From positions 81,927,733 through 81,991,732 of the forward strand of contig OZ010574.1 of NCBI GenBank assembly GCA_963932145.1: a DNA stretch of 64,000 nucleotides, read 5' to 3'. How positions within the stretch are numbered: the stretch's first letter is position 1; every line of letters starts with the position of its first letter. Position numbers and translations under genes: made by a program. The notes under the pieces were generated by a model. The model was not told the origin of the DNA and ran no database searches. It worked only from the letters and a program-made list of their open reading frames with translations. Positions 35,461 to 46,215 of the stretch are shown here, piece by piece. The DNA is from Acanthosepion lycidas. Lineage: Eukaryota; Mollusca; Cephalopoda; Sepiida; Sepiidae.

Positions 35461-35817
35461 TTTCTGTAACATTTGAACTATACATGATTAAACATTTATT
35501 GATAATCTTTAGTGAACTACAACAAACATGAGCCAAGTACTACACATCAGATAACCTAAAGGAACTGTTTGAAAATACCAAGCCATGTGAGATTTTACAA
35601 AGTTCATAATGAAAATTTGCCTCTATAATAGAACATATTTACAACCTATTTCTGCATGATTTATCCCTGCAAAAGTTAGTCAATCTATTTTATGGAAAAT
35701 ATTTATTACATTTTTGCAAGTTTTATCTGGAAAAATTATTGTTACACAATTTATATTTACTCCCCAAATTGTTAATGCCATATTAATTTCCCACAAAGAA
35801 TTATTCATATACAATTA
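35461..35817. other. Anonymous AT-rich DNA
   Basis: Nothing recognised. Confidence 0.5.
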
Positions 35818-35873
35818 ATGTGTTGGCTTTAAATAAACCACAAATGGTTGATAAGCTGTAAAGCAAACAATCA
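35818..35873 (+). repeat. Interspersed GCATTAAATAACC-type repeat, diverged
   Basis: TTGGCTTTAAATAAACC, then GGTTGATAAGCTGTAAAG, in the same order as the copies at 26.8 and 28.2 kb. Confidence 0.45.
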
Positions 35874-35934
35874 TTCAATTTTAACTTTTGACCCTTTAAA
35901 TTGAGCCTAAAAACATGCAAGTGAAGACACACAT

Positions 35935-35935
35935 G

Positions 35936-35992
<57 letters not shown>
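35935..35992. repeat. (CA)n-(TA)n microsatellite
   Basis: About ten CA units and about 17 TA units. Confidence 0.95.
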
Positions 35993-35995
<3 letters not shown>

Positions 35996-36483
35996 TTACC
36001 ATTTAAGCTTTAATAATAAAAAGTATGATTTAAGTTAAAAAAAAAAAAAATGGAAATACACCTACCAAACTCAAGAAAGCCTTGCAACACTCAAGAATTA
36101 ATAAGTGCAGTGACTGTCAGAAAAACCAGATGTTGAATTGTTACAATTGTCTGACACTTAAAATTGAAAGAGAGAGAAAAATGTATAAAACCAATAAGAA
36201 AAATGACAAAAAGGACAAATAACCACAACATTCTACACACATACGTATAGGCATGCACATATAATGATAAGAAGAAAAAATATCAACCTTGCACCAATGA
36301 AAAATGCATACATTATTTTTAACACAATATAAAAGAAAGATGAGAAAATAAGCAGTCAATTGCTGATATTCCCTGACTGGTGGATGGAGCGATTGGTGGA
36401 GGGTCAGTCTACAAAACTCTATACAGTCAGGATGCTGAAGGTAACATCAGTCAACTAAGTGACAAATTTTACATTTTTATTAA

Positions 36484-36560
<77 letters not shown>
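36484..36560. repeat. (TC)n-(TA)n microsatellite
   Basis: About 13 CT units switch to about 25 TA units, a second example of a dinucleotide switch like the one at 15.4 kb. Confidence 0.97.
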
Positions 36561-36563
<3 letters not shown>

Positions 36564-38934
36564 AAGTTACAGCAGCAAGGTTTCAAGGCTTCATAAAATG
36601 TTGAATTTTCATTCTAAGCACACCCCCACCCGCAATCCAGTCCTCTGTTGGGTACAATGTTACTTAAATTTGATAATTAATCAAATTAACACTACTACTT
36701 TGTAATGGTCATTAGCCATACATTAATATAGCAATTTTTTTGTTTCCTATTTTCAGCCATCAATTTTGTTTGATGCAGTTTTATTTTTCAAAAAGATACT
36801 TTGGAATTATAATTGGCTTCAGTAAAGTTTTAATTGGTAGCATTATCGAAATTAAGTTTCATTAATGGAAAATGGCAATTTGTTTTTTGCTTGCATTTCT
36901 TGTTGAGTTCTTTTGTATTTAAGTAATGTAAATGAATATTGAACTGATGTAGCTTATTTTAATTTGTTTATTACTCCTCACTCCTCACTCTTTCCGTAAT
37001 TGTATGTTTTTAGTCCTATGTTGTTTACAAATTGAACGAAATGACATTTTAACATTCACACAAGGCATTTTTACATTTTCTCTTCAAATGTCATGTTATT
37101 TCAGCAAATATTTGGCCATAACTCTCCATAACTTCTTTTTTCTTTTCTTTAACCCCTGTAAACTTTTTATTGCTATGATTGTTTCAGGGAATGATAATTG
37201 TCCACCATTGCCTTCTTTCCAATTTTGAAATCTGATTTGTCCTTCTCTCAAACTGCCGACTAAGGCTTAAGAGCCTAGTCTGCCCTGCAATTTAATTCAA
37301 AGTAAAGAGAAAAGATGTATTCCTGTCTTTTCTAATAGTATTAGTGTGAAGTGAAAAGTCAGAATTTGACCTTTCCATTTCCTACATTTTTAATCATTTC
37401 TTGGCACATATTTCCGAACATGTTACTTGCATGATGGAATGTCATTAGAGTTTAAGTTTCCCAGAAGTTTTTTTTTTTTAATGTCATTACTACTGATAAA
37501 ATTTAGTTTACAAATTTTTGCATATCAGTAAAAGTGAAGGTTTCTCTTCTTATCTTTAATTTCTTCTTTCTCATTTGCTAGCTCATATTAGCAGAGCATT
37601 TAATATTCATTTAGTGTTTGTCAATAAAAAAAAGCTTTTACTTGCAGAGTCTTAAAACAATTGTCCTCTTGATTTGATATTTATATCAATATAATCATTG
37701 AATTCTCATCTACTTTTCCTCCATTTTTCTACTGTTTATTTAGAGCAGTCTTAGTTGAAAATTTTCATCTATACAATTCTTATAGTCTGATGATATGTAC
37801 TTGGTTTCTGCAATATAAAGAAGTAAACGAGTTTGTGTCTGAAATGGTACCATTGGGCTTATGTCTAAATCCATATTTTTAAAAAAAAAATCTTTTTCTT
37901 CAATTTGGACAATTTTTTTTTTTTTTTGCCTCCTTTGTATATACCTTTTGATGTGAACACCTTTGGAAAGTGCAGACTCCACCAGCTTTTGAACTGACGA
38001 AAATGTGGATTTCCTGAATATGGATTTTCTCGAAGATGTCTGATTATTGGCTTTGTATTTATACAAATTTAGTCAAAGATTATTAAATTGGCATCCATAT
38101 CTTCATGCATATTTCTGTATTGTTTTGTGTGCAGTTTTTATCAGATGCAATAAAAGAAAGATGCTGTTTGTAAAAATAATTAGTACGTTTTTCTATTATT
38201 AACTTAATTCAATATCTCTTGTTGAGCTAAGACAATTCATACTTGGTATTGCATATCATAAATTTATATGCTCATCTTGCAATGCTGTACATTTGGGAAC
38301 TCCTTCTATGAGATGAAGAAAAGTGAGAAATTTGTGTTGAATGTTAATATTCATTCAGACATGAAAGAGATATGTAAATACTTTGAATTTCATATGAATT
38401 ATACAAGTCAGCTAAGTTTTTGTTATGTTTCCTTTATACTGAAACTCACTAAACTGTTGCTGGGGTCTACAATACATTTACTGTATCACCTGTAGGGGGT
38501 TAAGACTGCCAGACAGTTACTTCTGGATTTGGATGAATATGAACAGTGTTTGCCTATAAACTTTAGTGTAATAAAAAGCAGATTTTGACATGAAATAGCT
38601 TGATTATTGCAATCCATCAACCCAACCTGATTAATGCATCAATCAACACAGCTTACATCTTTTAGATTCTCAGTTTCAATATTATTAAGCCAAACCTTAA
38701 ACAGAATTGATTTATTTTAGAAATTTTATTTTTCTGGTTGAATTTATCATGGATAGGTGTGATGGAATTTCTGACCTCCAAGTTAGCAGGTTGCTTCTCT
38801 TTGTGTTAGAAATATGTATTTATTTAATTGTCTAAATCTTAACAGTTGTATAAATTCCAATAATTTACTCTTTTTGTATGTACAATCTTTTTGGCATATT
38901 CAATTTCCATTATCAAATTGCACCTAGTTTTGCA
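36561..38934. other. Anonymous AT-rich DNA, mostly single-copy
   Basis: 36660-36900 holds homeodomain-type words, including the imperfect palindrome AATTTGATAATTAATCAAAT (36668-36687). TTGTTTCAG at about 37188 after a T-rich run, followed by 13 codons to a stop, could be read as an acceptor plus terminal exon, but nothing supports it. A minus-strand frame at 38066-37740 (108 codons, Lys-rich run) has no recognisable domain. Confidence 0.5.
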
Positions 38935-39125
38935 TAAGCACTTGATATTTCCATCTTCTTGCCTCCTTCCCTCTTATTTACATGCTCATTTATCATCCCC
39001 AGATTTGCATATCTAATTAGCATGGGCATAATTGTGTATCAGCTTTGACATATCTGCTTGGCAAGCAAAAATCTATGCAGGTAATTGCAATTACCATGTT
39101 TTCTTTGGAAATCTCGTGTATCACA
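38935..39125. promoter_or_regulatory. Candidate cis-regulatory element (motif cluster)
   Basis: In about 130 bp lie an octamer ATTTGCAT (39003-39010), a palindromic homeodomain site CTAATTAG (39013-39020) running into ATTAGCAT, and CTTTGACATATCTG with a TCF-like and an E-box-like part. CTTGGCAAGCAAA follows, and then a perfect 16-bp palindrome GGTAATTGCAATTACC (39080-39095). The tract lacks the low-complexity texture of its surroundings. Motif density alone is weak evidence, so this is a hypothesis. Confidence 0.25.
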
Positions 39126-39648
39126 AAATTCTCAACTTGACCGAGTCCTTTAAAACATCAATACTTCTCATATTTTATATCAATGTTGACCTACGAGGAA
39201 ATTGTTGAAAACAAATATGAAGAAAAAATAGTTAATATTATGCTAATATGGGTAACTTGAATGGTCTGATGAAAATAAAATTGTTCATATTCATCTCCCC
39301 AACCAAATAATAATAATAATGCATAGACTGAAGTGAAATCTTCTGCTTCCTTCATAACTTGACTGTGGTTCATGAATAAGAAATGGATTCTGTTTTGGAT
39401 ATAACTTTTTATCTCTCTTAGCATATATGTCAGGGAGTGGGGCGTTGAAAAGTTCTCAGCCTGGCCCACTTCCCTAAAGCTGCCCAAATGACCATATTTT
39501 TTCAATTTATTCTTTTTCAATTTTTTTCAATATAAGCAACACTCCATACAAGATTTTTAATTACCCAAAAATGAAAATAATACTGACATCTCATTTTAAC
39601 AGATATATTTATCAAAATTACACAAAAATATATTGTAATACTAAAGAG
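39126..39648. other. Anonymous AT-rich DNA
   Basis: No element recognised; AT-rich up to the mariner 3' region. Confidence 0.5.
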
Positions 39649-40360
39649 TAAATTGATTCAATAAAATCACCTTAGCTTCAACCACTGTTTCCAGACAACT
39701 TTGGAATCTCCTGCAACTCTTCTGGACATGTCTCCTTGTTTAATCCTTGCCTTCAGTTCATCTTTGGAGTCATAAGGAGTTTTGTTGGTCTCTCCCTCAA
39801 CTGCACCCACACATAATAATCAAGTGGGTTACAGTCTGGTGAGTTAGGTGGCCAGATGTAATGGGCAATGCCGTTACAGAAATTGTTTGACAGCCATGCC
39901 TGTGTTCTCCTGCTTCTGTAACATGGTGCAGAGTCCTGTTGCCAGACATAGGGTCTTCCAGTAGCCTCCCTCTTGAGACAGGACAGCACTACCTCCTCAA
40001 GGCACTTGATCTAGGCCTCCATGTTGAGTCTGAGGCCTATAGGAAGATGAATGGAGGCATAACATTGCCATCACTAGCTATCACTTTGTAATCACCATTA
40101 GACTCATCCAACTCTTTCCAAATTCTTTGCACTGTCCTCAGATTGACACCCAGGCACTCTGAAATGTTTGTATCAGAGCTTCTGGTATGAATGTAAAGCA
40201 TGCCTTTTCAAAATTTCTGGCAAAATGGATTGCATCATGGTGTTCTTTTTCTCACAGATGGTGCCCAACTGACCCTACAATACTGTGCAGTCGACAAAAT
40301 CTAAAACAACTATGAGAAACTAAAAATATAAAATGGTGACAATTGTTTGAATTGTTGGCA
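39649..40360 (-). pseudogene. Mariner-like transposon, internally deleted
   Basis: Minus-strand relic of the same family as 27.2-27.85 kb. Read leftwards it gives a degenerate ARNFEKACF segment and a helix-turn-helix end ending KELDESN. It then goes directly to the segment equivalent to VFGVIASDGNVMPPF, so the first catalytic block is gone. A frame at 39989-39753 reads ATGRPYVWQQDSAPCYRSRR (second Asp), WLSNNFCNGI and SPDCNPLDYYVW (third Asp), then the C-terminal KDELKARIKQGDMSRRV. It shares AATTGTCA, CATTTTATATTTTTA and GATTTTGTC with the 5' UTR of the other copy. Confidence 0.82.
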
Positions 40361-40584
40361 ACCCTTTTGAGAAATGACCAAATGATGTGTGGTTTTGATG
40401 AATCTTTGTACTTCAAATTTAATCTAAAAGAAAGAAATGTCAGTAATTTAAAAAGAAAAAAATATTCTATCAGGAAAACATATTTGTCAAAATCTCTGAT
40501 GTGTTATATTGATATGTAATCTTAATTTGCTCATGTATGAGAAAATTGACACTGAAGAGGTATGAATTATGTACCATCTTCCTT

Positions 40585-40850
40585 CAGAACATTGGTGATC
40601 ATGGCCCTCCACAATTTCCTGTTTGTTGCTTTTAGTAAATTTTGTCTTTTTGTTCTCTCTCTTAAACCTTGTTCTGCCATCCATTTACTTAATTTTCTTC
40701 CATCCCTGTTACATTCAGTATGTCCTGTGAGTGTTAAAGTTTCCAAGCCCTCGTCCATCGTGATGTACCATACTTTGTCTCTAAATTTGAAGATTTTTTT
40801 CTTCAGAAAATTGAACTTTTCTCTTTTGACACAACACTATTTTGGTTGAC
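40585..40850 (-). pseudogene. LINE-B C-terminal fragment
   Basis: A clean minus-strand frame (40758-40567) reads MDEGLETLTLTGHTECNRD, then LSKWMAEQGLRERTKRQNLL and NRKLWRAMITNVLKEDGT before the stop. This is the best preserved C-terminus of LINE-B and was used to recognise the other copies. Upstream sequence (to about 40850) is degenerate. Confidence 0.75.
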
Positions 40851-43256
40851 TTATTCTATGGACTTCTTTAGTTATATAATTTGTAAGAAAAAATGAATTT
40901 TAAAAATTTTTTTTACAAACCATAATGGGAGTTAAACTGTCAAATTACATAGCATGAATTTTTAACATTCACTACTGAGAATTCATTGATTGACTTATGA
41001 TATTCTAGTTTGTAAAAAAGACCATAATATCCAGTACAATATCTTATGTTGGTTGTAAAGATCTGCAATTCAACTGTTCATGGTGATTCTTAATATTGCA
41101 AAAGTTATTTTCTAGCTCAGCTAAACCTTGGTTAAAGCTTTGTTCAATAATTTCTCATTTTTTAAACTGAAATGATGATTAAGTTGATAAATGTTAACAC
41201 TGTTAAAATGTTCTGCTTTTTGTAAAATAAGTGACTCTGTTAAATCTACCTTGAATAAAACATGTTGAATTCTAATATTAACCTTCAGTAATATCTTTGC
41301 ATGTGGTTCCTAGGTTTGATAATGTGGTTGTTTTAAAAGATGATTTGAAGTCAGTGAGTAGATTTTCAGGATGAAGATAATTCACATGGAAATGTTTTTC
41401 AGAAGAACTTTTCTCAGATAGTCTGTATTTTAAATTCAGGGACATTTCTGTGATAATCTTTTAAATATTTTATCCAAATATTTTGTAGTATTAAATTCCT
41501 TGGTATCATATTCTGGTTTTGGTATAAATTAGGGGAATTTATTGTTATCTATTGTATTTTTTTGGTTAGTGAGAAGTGGGGAGTTTTCTTTAATTTTTCC
41601 TTGTTTGTTTTCTTCTTTCTCAGGTCAGAAAGGTCAATTCACACATGAGGACTGTTTGGAGAATCAGCGAACACTGTGCACCAGTTCACTGTTAACATGT
41701 CTTCCAAAAAGTGTCTCATTCTACACAAGCCCTCACCCCACTATAAATCATTTGTGTGTGTAATCTGGTGATTCTATTTAAAAAAGAAATCTGAACTGTT
41801 AAGCCCTCAATGTCAGAATTCTAATGAGTTCACTGTATATGCATGTTATACTCTGCTTCAAATTAGATCTCTTCCTGATTCACTCTACATGTCAGCCAGA
41901 TGTGAATGCCAAGAAAGCAAAACCAAAAATAAAAAGTCGTCCCCTGTGCAGGGTGGGTGGGGGTTGCTTCTTGAGCATCACATCCAGCCTACAAAAAAAA
42001 AAAACCCTTCAAAAAATATAAAAATAAGTCAATCACAAATGTTGGTGTCAAAGAAAAAAAATATGAAAAAAGATGAATTTATGAACCATCACATGAATAC
42101 CACTAATAACAACTCGAACAGAATCATGACAAACAGGCAGGTTATCAACGTCACCAGCAAGCTCTTGGTATCACTACCTGTGATCTCAGTCAGCTGACAC
42201 GACATCAACTACATATCCTAATAACTCTACTCTTTCTCGAAGTTGCTTCCCTTGCCCACAGATTCATTCCACTCACCTCCTCTGTCTTAGCAATACAAAG
42301 ACTTTTATATTAACAATTCTTGTCTTTTCCTTTTCCCTCACTGGAAGGACTTGTTGTTTTGCTTGTTCTCTTAGACTACCATAAATGTGCTTGTAACATA
42401 CATAAAACTAGTGATTCTTGAAAATATTCAGGCAATTTATATATATATTGAAACCAAACATCTGTTATCTTGTACAAAAGCTAGAAAAAAATCAAAGGTT
42501 TAAAATTAAAGCCAAACTTGTCAGTCGTCTTCAATATAACTTTCTTTAAACTAATGTATATGTGATATATATATCGTCAATAAATTATGAGAAATCAAAT
42601 TTATTTAAAACTCAGCAGTTGACTACTTAAGTTATGTCACTTTTTGATACCTCAGGCACTCTGTGGAAAAAAAAAAAACACTTATTGTTATAAATTTGCA
42701 TATTCATTCATAATACCAATTATTTTTTCCTTTCTCAGCCAGGTTTGAAGTGCAACATTGATTTCTTTCACACAAGCTTGTATTGCAGTATTATTTCACT
42801 CTTTTATTAAATTGTTCTGGTCTTTTAGCAATATTATTTCTATTTTTTTCTGGCATAAATAGCAAACATTTGATCCCACTTTATAACTTAGGATTTTTCA
42901 AAGCTCCCCAATTCATTTTTTTTTTTTTTTTAATTTCTCTTTCATGACCCATACATACTTTGACAGGACTGTGCTATTTTCATACTTGCACGTTTCTGTT
43001 GATAAATTGTGAATAGTTTCTCTGTTACACCAATATTAGTCCTGGAATCCTTCAAATTTCACTCTTGCTATATACACCACATTGTCAGACACTTACCATT
43101 GAGGGGAGAACAAATAGGGCTTCCTAAAATTGCATGGATTTTCTTCTGTTTTAGGCTATATATAGTCATTGTACTTTTGGAAAATTTTTGTAGAATCAAA
43201 GCAGAAAATAATAAGATTTAAAATATTCTGTCTGTTTTTCAGAGATGAGGTATTAT
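40851..43256. other. Anonymous AT-rich DNA
   Basis: Mostly AT-rich single-copy sequence. At 41605-41634 a long pyrimidine run ends TTTCTCAG, followed by 130 bp open in one frame (GQKGQFTHEDCLENQRTLCT, stop at 41761). It looks like an acceptor and possible exon, but no domain is recognisable. A11-type and T20-type runs lie near 41992 and 42918. Confidence 0.45.
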
Positions 43257-43516
43257 GTACACTATTTACATTATTCGGACTATTGTCATCATCTTTGTCG
43301 CCATATTTATTACAACATTTCGGCCTTCTTCAGGTGGTTGGAATGTTGAACTGAACCCTTTATTTCGCTCACTGGGGTAGATTGTTCTAGTTCCACATGC
43401 CATGTCTAATGGATGTCAGTATTCAGTTATCTCCCGTTAATTCCCCTCTCCAAGTTCTCCACTGCCTTAACCGGGTATTGAACTCATACTCTTTGGGTTA
43501 TGTCACTGGATCTAAC
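43257..43516 (-). mobile_element. tRNA-derived SINE, 5'-truncated
   Basis: Minus-strand copy of the SINE family. Reading leftwards: GTTAGATCCAGTGACA, box B GAGTTCAATACCCGG, then the body. The tail has CACCTGAAGAAGGCCGAAAT, GGCGACAAAGATGATGACAA and AGTCCGAATAATGTAAATAG. It pairs over its whole length with the plus-strand copy at 44.2-44.5 kb. The box A part is missing; the copy is joined directly to a Penelope RT fragment. Confidence 0.75.
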
Positions 43517-43690
43517 TAGACTCACCATGTCCAAGCTCACCATCTGGTTGGATAGAATGGGAACATCATTGATTATTTCCACGAAGTGGGCAGAGTTTTG
43601 GACATATGAAGGAGACTTTCCAATCAATGGGTCAATTATATCTACAAGGAAGTGGCTTAGAGGGTGGCACACAGAGCCTTGGCAACTAAG
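43517..43690 (-). pseudogene. Penelope-like RT fragment
   Basis: The minus-strand frame 43672-43484 reads LSHFLVDIIDPLIGKSPSYV, NSAHFVEIINDVPI and NQMVSLDMVSL. This is the fingers-to-motif-A segment of Penelope-like reverse transcriptases, where SLDVVSLF carries the first catalytic Asp. The match ends abruptly at MVSL, where the SINE begins. It lies in opposite orientation to the endonuclease segment next to it. Confidence 0.75.
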
Positions 43691-43692
43691 AA

Positions 43693-44195
43693 TTGGCTTT
43701 CAAAAGCTGGATGACACTTCGCCAATATCTCTCTCGAGTAATACCCTTCACAGAGGAGAACATGACTAAAGACTGTGTGTACGCTATCCCGTGCAGCTGC
43801 GGAAAGAAATATAAAGGGGAGACAGGCCACCACCTTAAGGTAAGGCTTCAAGAATGTCAGAAAGCTGTAACACAAGGTGAAGTGAAAAAATTAGGTGTGG
43901 CTGTCCACATATGGAGAGAAAAGGAAGATCACTGCCTTCTGTGGGATCAAGTTGAGATCATAGACAAAGAACAAAGAACATCATTGGAAAATTCATAATC
44001 TTAAGGAATCGGCACATATGCTAGGTCACAAAAAATCTCCTGAGCCAACCAAGCATAGAAATGAATACAATATGGGAACCAACAATAAGGAGTGCCAGAG
44101 AAAAGCAATAACAACAAAAATTGCAATATGAGCACTGGTTAAAAAATGATTGAAGACATTAGGTTTATAATACCCAGAAATTCATACCCACATGT
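43693..44195 (+). pseudogene. Penelope-like GIY-YIG endonuclease fragment
   Basis: Frame 43693-43998 (101 codons): residues ~16-25 RVIPFTEENM, ~27-45 KDCVYAIPCSCGKKYKGETG (GIY...YIG core with Cys pair), ~48-62 LKVRLQECQKAVTQG, ~68-88 GVAVHIWREKEDH...LWDQVEIID. After a frameshift the family sequence goes on: HNLKESAHMLGHKKSPEP up to about 44100. It is a different Penelope subfamily from the 3.5- and 13.9-kb copies. The RT that should precede it is absent here; instead a piece lies inverted on its left. Confidence 0.8.
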
Positions 44196-44199
44196 CCTC

Positions 44200-44478
44200 A
44201 AGGACACATGGCACAGTAGATAAAGATGTTAGATCCAGTGACAGGACTCAAAGAATGTGAGTTCAATACCCGGTTAAGGCAGTGGAGAACTTTCAGAGGG
44301 AAAATAACAGGAGATAACTGATAACTGACATCCATTAAACTCAAACAGTCTACTCCACTGAGCAAAATAAAGCGTTCAGTTTGACATTCCAACCACCTGA
44401 AGAAGGCCGGAGCGTACAACGGCCGAAACGTTATAATGAATCTGGCGACAAAGATGAGGACAATAGTCCGAATAATTT
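44200..44478 (+). mobile_element. tRNA-derived SINE
   Basis: Box A-like TGGCACAGTAGATAAAGATG (44209) and box B GAGTTCAATACCC (44259-44271), about 50 bp apart as in a tRNA promoter. A body follows, then the tail CACCTGAAGAAGGCCGGAGC, CGGCCGAAACGTT, GGCGACAAAGATGAGGACAA and AGTCCGAATAATT. Other copies are at 43.3 (minus), 49.0 (minus) and 59.1 kb (plus). tRNA-derived SINEs are well known in cephalopods; which named family this is was not checked. Confidence 0.75.
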
Positions 44479-45165
44479 AAAACATTCTTCAATTATGATG
44501 ACAACTAATATAATGCAATAACATGTATAGACTGCATCTAGTTTGTACAATCAAAGTAAGGTATGACAAGACAGTATTTAAAATTTTACAAAGACATTCA
44601 TTTATTTGAAACTTGTAAATTCACAAAAAAGTTATTTCACCAAAGTGTATTAGGGTTCAGTTATAGACTAGAAAGGAAACATGCTCCACACATGGTAACA
44701 AAAAAGATTTTGTCTAATGGAATTGGAACATGTATTTAATCATAGAAGAGACTGTAGGAAGTGATTGAAAAATTTCACACTTTATGCTGAGAACATAAAA
44801 ACAATAATTTAGCATTAAACTTTGTTCCTTTCATTAGCATTGGTCTTTAGTTTTGTTTTATAATCTGTCTAGGCTTATAATTCTTTATGAGCCTTTAAAA
44901 GGGCCTGTATTGTATCTGACAGTGTCAAATAAAGTTCAAGCCAGCAAATCATTATTAAAATCTTCTTTCAACATAAGACACATGGCAAAATATACAGCTA
45001 AATTGATTCTTTTTCATACAGGCTCTCATTAAAAAATAGCATCACAAATTTTATTTACTTTTCTGTAAATATTCATTATAATTAAATAAAAATATAACTT
45101 TTATTCATTATAATCTAGTCTCTTATAAAACCTGAAATAAATCTCTTGCCAGAAATTATATATAC
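44479..45165. other. Anonymous AT-rich DNA
   Basis: Nothing recognised. Confidence 0.5.
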
Positions 45166-45546
45166 AGGGTGAACCAAAAATAAGTGGACAGTAGGTTGAA
45201 TAGGGTTTGTGTTTGTGTTATATTATAACAGCAGTCTGTGAGTATCTTGATGAAACATTTCCCAAGGAATGGATTGGCCAAAGTATTTGTGATTTGAAAA
45301 AATTACATCAGAGATGCATTTCAAGAAATTAATACACAAAAACACTTGTGCAAAAATATTTTTCAAAGCATGGAAAATAGATTTTAAAGCTGTGTCAATT
45401 GTGATGGACAGCAGTTTGACCACCTGCATTGATAAAATTTTCAGTGCTTTGTATTGTATTATTGTATACAATAAAATTTAATTATATTAGTATGTAATCT
45501 CAAAATAAATGTTATCATTTACCGTTCACCTACTTTTGGTTTACCC
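45166..45546 (+). mobile_element. Deleted mariner-type element with inverted ends
   Basis: Ends are ACAGGGTGAACCAAAAATAA at the left and, on the complement at the right, ACAGGGTAAACCAAAAGTAG: about 28-bp inverted repeats. Inside, pieces of a mariner-type transposase remain (EYLDETFPKEWIGQ, then a C-terminal part ending like MENRFK...FDHLH), with the catalytic core deleted. About 380 bp in total; non-autonomous. TA precedes the left end. Confidence 0.75.
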
Positions 45547-45555
45547 TGTGTGTGG

Positions 45556-45606
<51 letters not shown>

Positions 45607-45640
45607 ATATATATATATATATAATGTGTGTGTGTGTGGT
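45556..45640. repeat. (TG)n-(TATG)n-(TA)n-(TG)n microsatellite
   Basis: Compound array of about 18 TG units, three ATGT units, ten TA units and seven TG units, lying exactly between the mariner relic and the left arm of the large palindrome. Confidence 0.95.
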
Positions 45641-46135
45641 ATAAAATGACAATTGGAAAAAATCTTAGATTTTGTCGACGCATTTTGTCTTCTGATTTTT
45701 TCCAAGGCAAAACTGAAATCCAAATGTCTTTGTTGTTATAGTTAAATTAAAAACTCCAAATTTAAAAAGATAGACACTTCTATCTAAGCCTTTTTCTGGT
45801 TAATGTAAATTTCCTTTATATTAAGAGATTTTTCTTTTCTTTTCTTTTTTTTTTTCCATGTCAACAATACAGTTAAATTCCCAGATCAATTCTGTAGACA
45901 AGACAATTGGGAATTTAACTGTATTGTCAACATGGAAAAAAAAATCTCTTAATATAAAGGAAATTTACATTAACCAGAAAAAGGCTTAGATAGAAGTGTC
46001 TATCTTTTTAAATTTGGAGTTTTTAATTTAACTATAACAACAAAGACATTTGGATTTCAGTTTTGCCTTGGAAAAAATCAGAAGACAAAATGCGTCGACA
46101 AAATCTAAGATTTTTTCCAATTGTCATTTTGTACC
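45638..46135. repeat. Large near-perfect palindrome
   Basis: Left arm 45638-45883 and right arm 45908-46135 are reverse complements with very few differences. The main one is an expanded T/C run at about 45828-45855 facing a short A9 run. The loop is 24 nt. Shared landmarks include TTTGTCGACGCATTTTGTCT, AGATAGACACTTCTATCTAA and CCATGTTGACAATACAGTTA (as read in one arm or the other). It has no open frame of note. The arms must have arisen recently or been kept alike by conversion. Confidence 0.92.
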
Positions 46136-46169
46136 AATTTGTCTTGTCCACATAATTGATCTGTGAATT

Positions 46170-46175
<6 letters not shown>
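45871..46175. mobile_element. Putative TTAA-flanked MITE unit within the palindrome
   Basis: The loop and its left edge read TTAAATTCCCAGATCAATTC, then TGTAGACAAGACAA. Just outside the right arm the complement reads TTAAATTCACAGATCAATTA, then TGTGGACAAGACAA. These two form an inverted pair of about 36 bp bounding the right arm, so the right arm plus both ends looks like a 300-bp element with TTAA at each edge. TTAA targets are typical of piggyBac-type elements. The assignment is an inference. Confidence 0.45.

Positions 46176-46212
<37 letters not shown>
46174..46212. repeat. (TA)n microsatellite
   Basis: About 19 TA units just outside the palindrome. Confidence 0.95.

Positions 46213-46215
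<3 letters not shown>

Noticed and set aside
37740..38066. 108-codon minus-strand frame
   Set aside because: Lys- and Phe-rich runs come from homopolymers; no splice signals or domain seen.
43657..43875. Minus-strand frame opposite the GIY-YIG segment
   Set aside because: It is the shadow of the plus-strand endonuclease frame; only its last few codons overlap the true RT fragment.
44390..44440. Hammerhead-like words CTGAAGA...GGCCG/CGGCC...GAAAC in the SINE tail
   Set aside because: A good stem II hairpin exists in this copy, but there is no stem III with a GUH cleavage triplet. The 43.3-kb copy lacks the stem II hairpin altogether.
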